Shown here: piece after piece, positions 29,439-32,234 of the stretch | How the letters are laid out: each line of letters opens with the position of its first letter | How positions within the stretch are numbered: the first letter of the stretch is position 1 | Source: Bacteroidetes bacterium QS_8_68_28 | GTDB taxonomy: Bacteria; Bacteroidota; Rhodothermia; Rhodothermales; Salinibacteraceae | Reading direction: 5' to 3' | Assembly: GCA_003022485.1 (NCBI GenBank) | Contig: PXTS01000009.1 | Coordinates: 1-32,234, forward strand | Length of the DNA stretch: 32,234 nt | Position numbers and translations under genes: made by a program | Notes under the pieces: generated by a model | Told to the model about the DNA's origin: nothing | Database searches by the model: none | The model's input: only the letters and a program-made list of their open reading frames with translations

Positions 29439-29480
29439 TCTTTTCGGGAGCAGGGCTACTCTTTTCGGGAGCGGGGCTAC
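29439..29480. repeat. 2 x 21-bp tandem repeat spanning the DUF421 stop codon
   Basis: TCTTTTCGGGAGCAGGGCTAC / TCTTTTCGGGAGCGGGGCTAC, one mismatch. Confidence 0.95.
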
Positions 29481-30097
29481 GGGGCGCGCCCCTCCGACTC
29501 GTTCTCGTCTGCGGCGACGTTGGGCCTGCCGCGCAAGCGGTCGGCGTCGCGCACGCCGTCGAGCAGAGCAGGGTCGAGGTCGGGGCCGTCGGGGGCGGCG
29601 TGGATGACCGACACGTCACCAGTCGTTTCCATGACGACCGCACGCACCTGGTCTTCATGGACGACGTTGGCCCCGCGCAGCTTCGAGCGCAGGTCGCCGC
29701 GCGTCATCTGGGCGCGGCGCAGGTTCTCGTCGAGGACCTCGCTCCCGGCCATCAAAAGCAGCGCTTTGTTGTCCTGCACGGCGCTGAAGCCCGGCACGTG
29801 CTGGCGCAGAGAAGCGGCGGCAAACTGCACGGTGTAGAACGCCGCCAGCGCCACGGCCCCTTTCAGCAAGGAAACGGATTCGAGAACGACCGTGCTGGCG
29901 ATGGTCGAGCCGATGGCCACGGTGATGGCAAAGTCGAAGCTCGATATTTTCGAGAAGCTGCGCAGCCCGTGTAGGCGCGTCAGCAGAACAACGCTGAGGT
30001 AGATCCCCACCGCGGTGAGCGTCACCGCCGCGATGGCCGGCTCGGTGACGAAGAGCCACTTCGCGTAGGCCGGCCAGTCCCATTCCACAAAGTCCAT
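29477..30097 (-). CDS. DUF421 (YetF-like) membrane protein
   Basis: Three TM helices then LRSFSKISSFDFAITVAIGSTIASTVV; RAQMTRGDLRSKLRGANV, DVSVIH typical of DUF421. Confidence 0.88.
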   Translation of the reverse strand: MDFVEWDWPAYAKWLFVTEPAIAAVTLTAVGIYLSVVLLTRLHGLRSFSKISSFDFAITVAIGSTIASTVVLESVSLLKGAVALAAFYTVQFAAASLRQHVPGFSAVQDNKALLLMAGSEVLDENLRRAQMTRGDLRSKLRGANVVHEDQVRAVVMETTGDVSVIHAAPDGPDLDPALLDGVRDADRLRGRPNVAADENESEGRAP

Positions 30098-30203
30098 AAA
30101 GCGACAGTGCGAGCGTCCTCAGGAAGAAACCGACACCTTGTACAAGATTAGGCAGCGCGCTGCTTTTCGGACAGTGCCGGGCCGCCGGCTTTCATGCTTT
30201 TCA

Positions 30204-30256
30204 CCCTTCACGGCGTGTCCCCCTTCACGGCGTGCGCTGGTCACGGCGTGCGCTGG
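30204..30256. repeat. Tandem repeats spanning the SCO gene stop codon
   Basis: TCACGGCGTGCGCTGG at 30225-30240 and 30241-30256 (perfect); a further CCCTTCACGGCGTG at 30204. Confidence 0.95.
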
Positions 30257-31194
30257 GAAGCAGTCGGCGCTGCCCGGGCGCTCGCGGGGCCGGCCACGCG
30301 CTTGATGTCTGCCACCACGTCGGCGGGTTGCCAGTCGTTGCCGCGCCAGACTTCACGTAGCGTTCCCTCCGGCCCGATCAGCGCGGTGGTGAGGTTGTGG
30401 GTAATCTGCCCGCCTTCCTGCTCGGTAAAGACGCCGAAAAGCCCCGTCACGCGCTCGATTTGCTCTTTCGTACCCGTGGCGAAGGTCCAGTTCGAGAGGT
30501 CGCCCGTGTAGCGCGCGGCGTAGTCGGTGAGCACCGAGGGCGTGTCGTACTCGGGGTCGAAACTGATGGAGAGCAGCTCGACCTGCTCCTTTAGCTTTGG
30601 CGGGATCTGCTCCTGGAGGGTGGCAAAACGCTTCGACATCAGCGGGCAGTAGTCCGGCAGTGGACAGCGCGTGTAGATGAACGTGAGCACGAGGACGTCG
30701 CCCCGGTAGTCGGCGAGCCGGACGGGCTTGCCGTTCTGGTTTTGCGAAAGGGTGAAGCCGGGGACCTCGACGCCCACGCGGACCGGCTGGGGCGCGCCGG
30801 TCTGTGGGCCGTTCGCGGCGCCCGCCCGAACCGGGCCGGCCGGATGCCGCGCGACGGCGGTGTCGGGCAGGCGCTCGACGCCGGTGATCCACGAACTGTC
30901 CGCCTCCGTGTGAAGCCGAAAGCCAATGGCGTCGCCCACCGCCAGTCCGTCCAGCGCGGTGGAGTCCTTCGCCACGAGCGGCATCGTCATGGCGGGCATG
31001 TAGCCTTCGATGGCCTCGTGCTCGACGATCAGGCGGCGCGGGTCGTCGCTGAAGCCGACCACGCGGCCTTTTACGTCGTAGCCGCCCGCGCCGCGCTGGC
31101 GAAGCATCAGCAGAGCCCCGGCGGCGATGACGAGCAAGGCCAGCGCCAGCCCCGCGCCGATCAGGTAGATTCTTTTTGAAAGGCGATTGCTCAA
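30241..31194 (-). CDS. SCO1/SenC family protein fused to an N-terminal CusF-like copper-binding domain
   Basis: TM anchor RIYLIGAGLALALLVIAAGALL; IVEHEAIEGYMPAMTMPLVAKDST CusF-like; LVLTFIYTRCPLPDYCPLMSKRF, GGQITHNLTTALIGPEG SCO-like. Start likely TTG at 31194; the upstream ATG (31299) reads through intergenic repeat. Confidence 0.88.
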   Translation of the reverse strand: MSNRLSKRIYLIGAGLALALLVIAAGALLMLRQRGAGGYDVKGRVVGFSDDPRRLIVEHEAIEGYMPAMTMPLVAKDSTALDGLAVGDAIGFRLHTEADSSWITGVERLPDTAVARHPAGPVRAGAANGPQTGAPQPVRVGVEVPGFTLSQNQNGKPVRLADYRGDVLVLTFIYTRCPLPDYCPLMSKRFATLQEQIPPKLKEQVELLSISFDPEYDTPSVLTDYAARYTGDLSNWTFATGTKEQIERVTGLFGVFTEQEGGQITHNLTTALIGPEGTLREVWRGNDWQPADVVADIKRVAGPASARAAPTASQRTP

Positions 31195-31322
31195 GCGAGC
31201 GAGTGCTTCGGTTGGGCAGGGAAGTGCTCGTTCGTGAATTGTGGATGGGAGATGGTTCTTCATCGGCAAGCGCGTTGCCGGATGAAAACCCTCCACCATC
31301 TACTATCGAGCGAGCGGACGAA

Positions 31323-31685
31323 TCACGAATTGGCGTGCACCTCGGTGCCCTGCGGCGTGACGAGGTACCACTCCGCCCCGAAGCCCTCGATGTCCTGCCC
31401 TTCGAGCTGGCCGGAGCCCTGGTCTTTGGCGAAGTAGTAGAGTGGCCAGCCGTTGTAGGCCACCTGCATCGAGCCGTCGCGGCGCTCGAAGGTGCTCAGC
31501 AGCGAATCCGCCGCCGCGCCGGAAACCGACGGGGCGCCCTGCTCGGCGGTGAAGGGCGGCCACGCCCCGGCGCAGGCGTCGTAGCAGGTGCTCTCGCCGC
31601 TGTCCTGCTCGTCTTTGAGAAACAGGTAGAGCGCGCGGCCGTCCGCGTCGGTCAGGTAGGCGCCGAGCGTGTCGTTTTGCGCCAC
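31323..31685 (-). CDS. COG4315-type (secreted repeat, YxFWYxxD-like) lipoprotein; annotated frame lacks a secretion signal
   Basis: LGAYLTDADGRALYLFLKDEQDSGESTCYDACAGAWPPF and NGWPLYYFAKDQGSGQLEGQDIEGFGAEWYLV; in-frame upstream codons read SSSCGADTATTDTATADTAT but have no start codon. Confidence 0.78.
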   Translation of the reverse strand: MAQNDTLGAYLTDADGRALYLFLKDEQDSGESTCYDACAGAWPPFTAEQGAPSVSGAAADSLLSTFERRDGSMQVAYNGWPLYYFAKDQGSGQLEGQDIEGFGAEWYLVTPQGTEVHANS

Positions 31686-31722
31686 CTGGACGACGGTCCC
31701 TGCAGACGGCCCGGCGGGCCCC

Positions 31723-31767
31723 GTCGCGGTGTCGGCCGTCGCGGTGTCGGTCGTTGCGGTGTCGGCC
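31723..31767. repeat. 3 x 15-bp tandem repeat in the lipoprotein N-terminal region
   Basis: GTCGCGGTGTCGGCC / GTCGCGGTGTCGGTC / GTTGCGGTGTCGGCC; encodes ADTAT-TDTAT-ADTAT. Confidence 0.95.
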
Positions 31768-31875
31768 CCGCAAGATGAGGATTTTCGGAGCGGAAGCGGA
31801 TCGAATCATGGTCGAGTGGTTTTCGGTGGTCGGCGGGGGAATGCATTTGCGAAGGGGAATTTCACGGAGCCGGGG

Positions 31876-31899
31876 GCGAGCAGGATCCGTCCTGCTCGC
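31876..31899. terminator. Strong hairpin downstream of the TonB receptor gene
   Basis: GCGAGCAGGA-TCCG-TCCTGCTCGC, 10-bp perfect arms; no T-run on the minus side. Confidence 0.5.
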
Positions 31900-31913
31900 T
31901 CGCGCCGGCCTGC

Positions 31914-31955
31914 GGTTCACCGTTCGGGGTTCACCGCTCGGGGTCCGCCGTCCTC
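31914..31955. repeat. 14-bp tandem repeat just after the TonB receptor stop
   Basis: GGTTCACCGTTCGG / GGTTCACCGCTCGG / degenerate GGTCCGCCGTCCTC. Confidence 0.85.
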
Positions 31956-32234
31956 AGAAGTCGTACGCTACGCCCACGAAGAGGACGCGCCCCGGCTCGG
32001 GAATCGGCGCGCCGGAGTACGGGTTCTTCGCGTTGAGGTGGTTGACGTAGGCGGTGTCGGTGAGGTTGGTCACGCCGCCTTCGAGCGAGACGCCGCGCCC
32101 CACCTCGAGGCCGCCTTTGACGCCGAGCGTGACGTAGCCGCCCGTGGGCGTCTCGCCCAGCACCTCGGCCGCGCGGTCCTGCTCGGCGGTCGCTTCCAGC
32201 GTGCCCTCGACGTAGAAGCGGCCCTCCGGCGGCT
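31954..32234 (-). CDS. TonB-dependent receptor, C-terminal fragment (cut by window edge)
   Basis: GGLEVGRGVSLEGGVTNLTDTAYVNHLNAKNPYSGAPIPEPGRVLFVGVAYDF: NLTD..Y..H, PGR, terminal Phe. Confidence 0.88.
   Translation of the reverse strand, partial: PPEGRFYVEGTLEATAEQDRAAEVLGETPTGGYVTLGVKGGLEVGRGVSLEGGVTNLTDTAYVNHLNAKNPYSGAPIPEPGRVLFVGVAYDF

Noticed and set aside
26428-29837. Long plus-strand ORFs 26428..28089 and 27906..29837
   Set aside because: Antisense to the oxidoreductase and phosphohexomutase, both with strong motifs on the minus strand.

Overview
High-GC bacterial chromosomal window, probably from the Rhodothermota/Bacteroidota side (inferred from gene families, lack of Shine-Dalgarno sites and repeat style; not tested). 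No rRNA, tRNA, CRISPR array, transposase, integrase or prophage was recognised. About 30 genes can be supported. In order: M42 peptidase (5' part of the window, minus strand), EamA transporter, two tandem fasciclin lipoproteins, SDR oxidoreductase, orphan Phd/YefM-type antitoxin, DUF4835 (PorD-like), PorV/PorQ-like barrel, a large HhH (ComEA-like) plus beta-barrel protein, 3-hydroxyacyl-CoA dehydrogenase, DUF6483-like protein, panD, panC, fumC, HtrA/Deg protease, a BamA/TamA-like protein, a small secreted protein, mutY with an intact Nudix box, a membrane protein, DUF2085, CIRCE-groES-groEL, TerB-like protein, PAS histidine kinase, class-I flavin disulfide oxidoreductase, phosphohexomutase, DUF421, CusF-SCO1 fusion, COG4315-type lipoprotein with a broken N-terminus, and the C-terminus of a TonB-dependent receptor. 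The most unusual signals are: (i) many short tandem duplications (units of 7-21 bp) concentrated at gene boundaries, in 5' leaders or across/near stop codons; (ii) C-rich, purine-poor, SD-less leaders before most genes, with the orphan antitoxin as an exception carrying a palindromic AGGAGG site; (iii) the envelope cluster of DUF4835, PorV-like and HhH-barrel proteins; (iv) a candidate copper-handling cluster at the right end. The long antisense ORFs in the track are judged to be high-GC artefacts.
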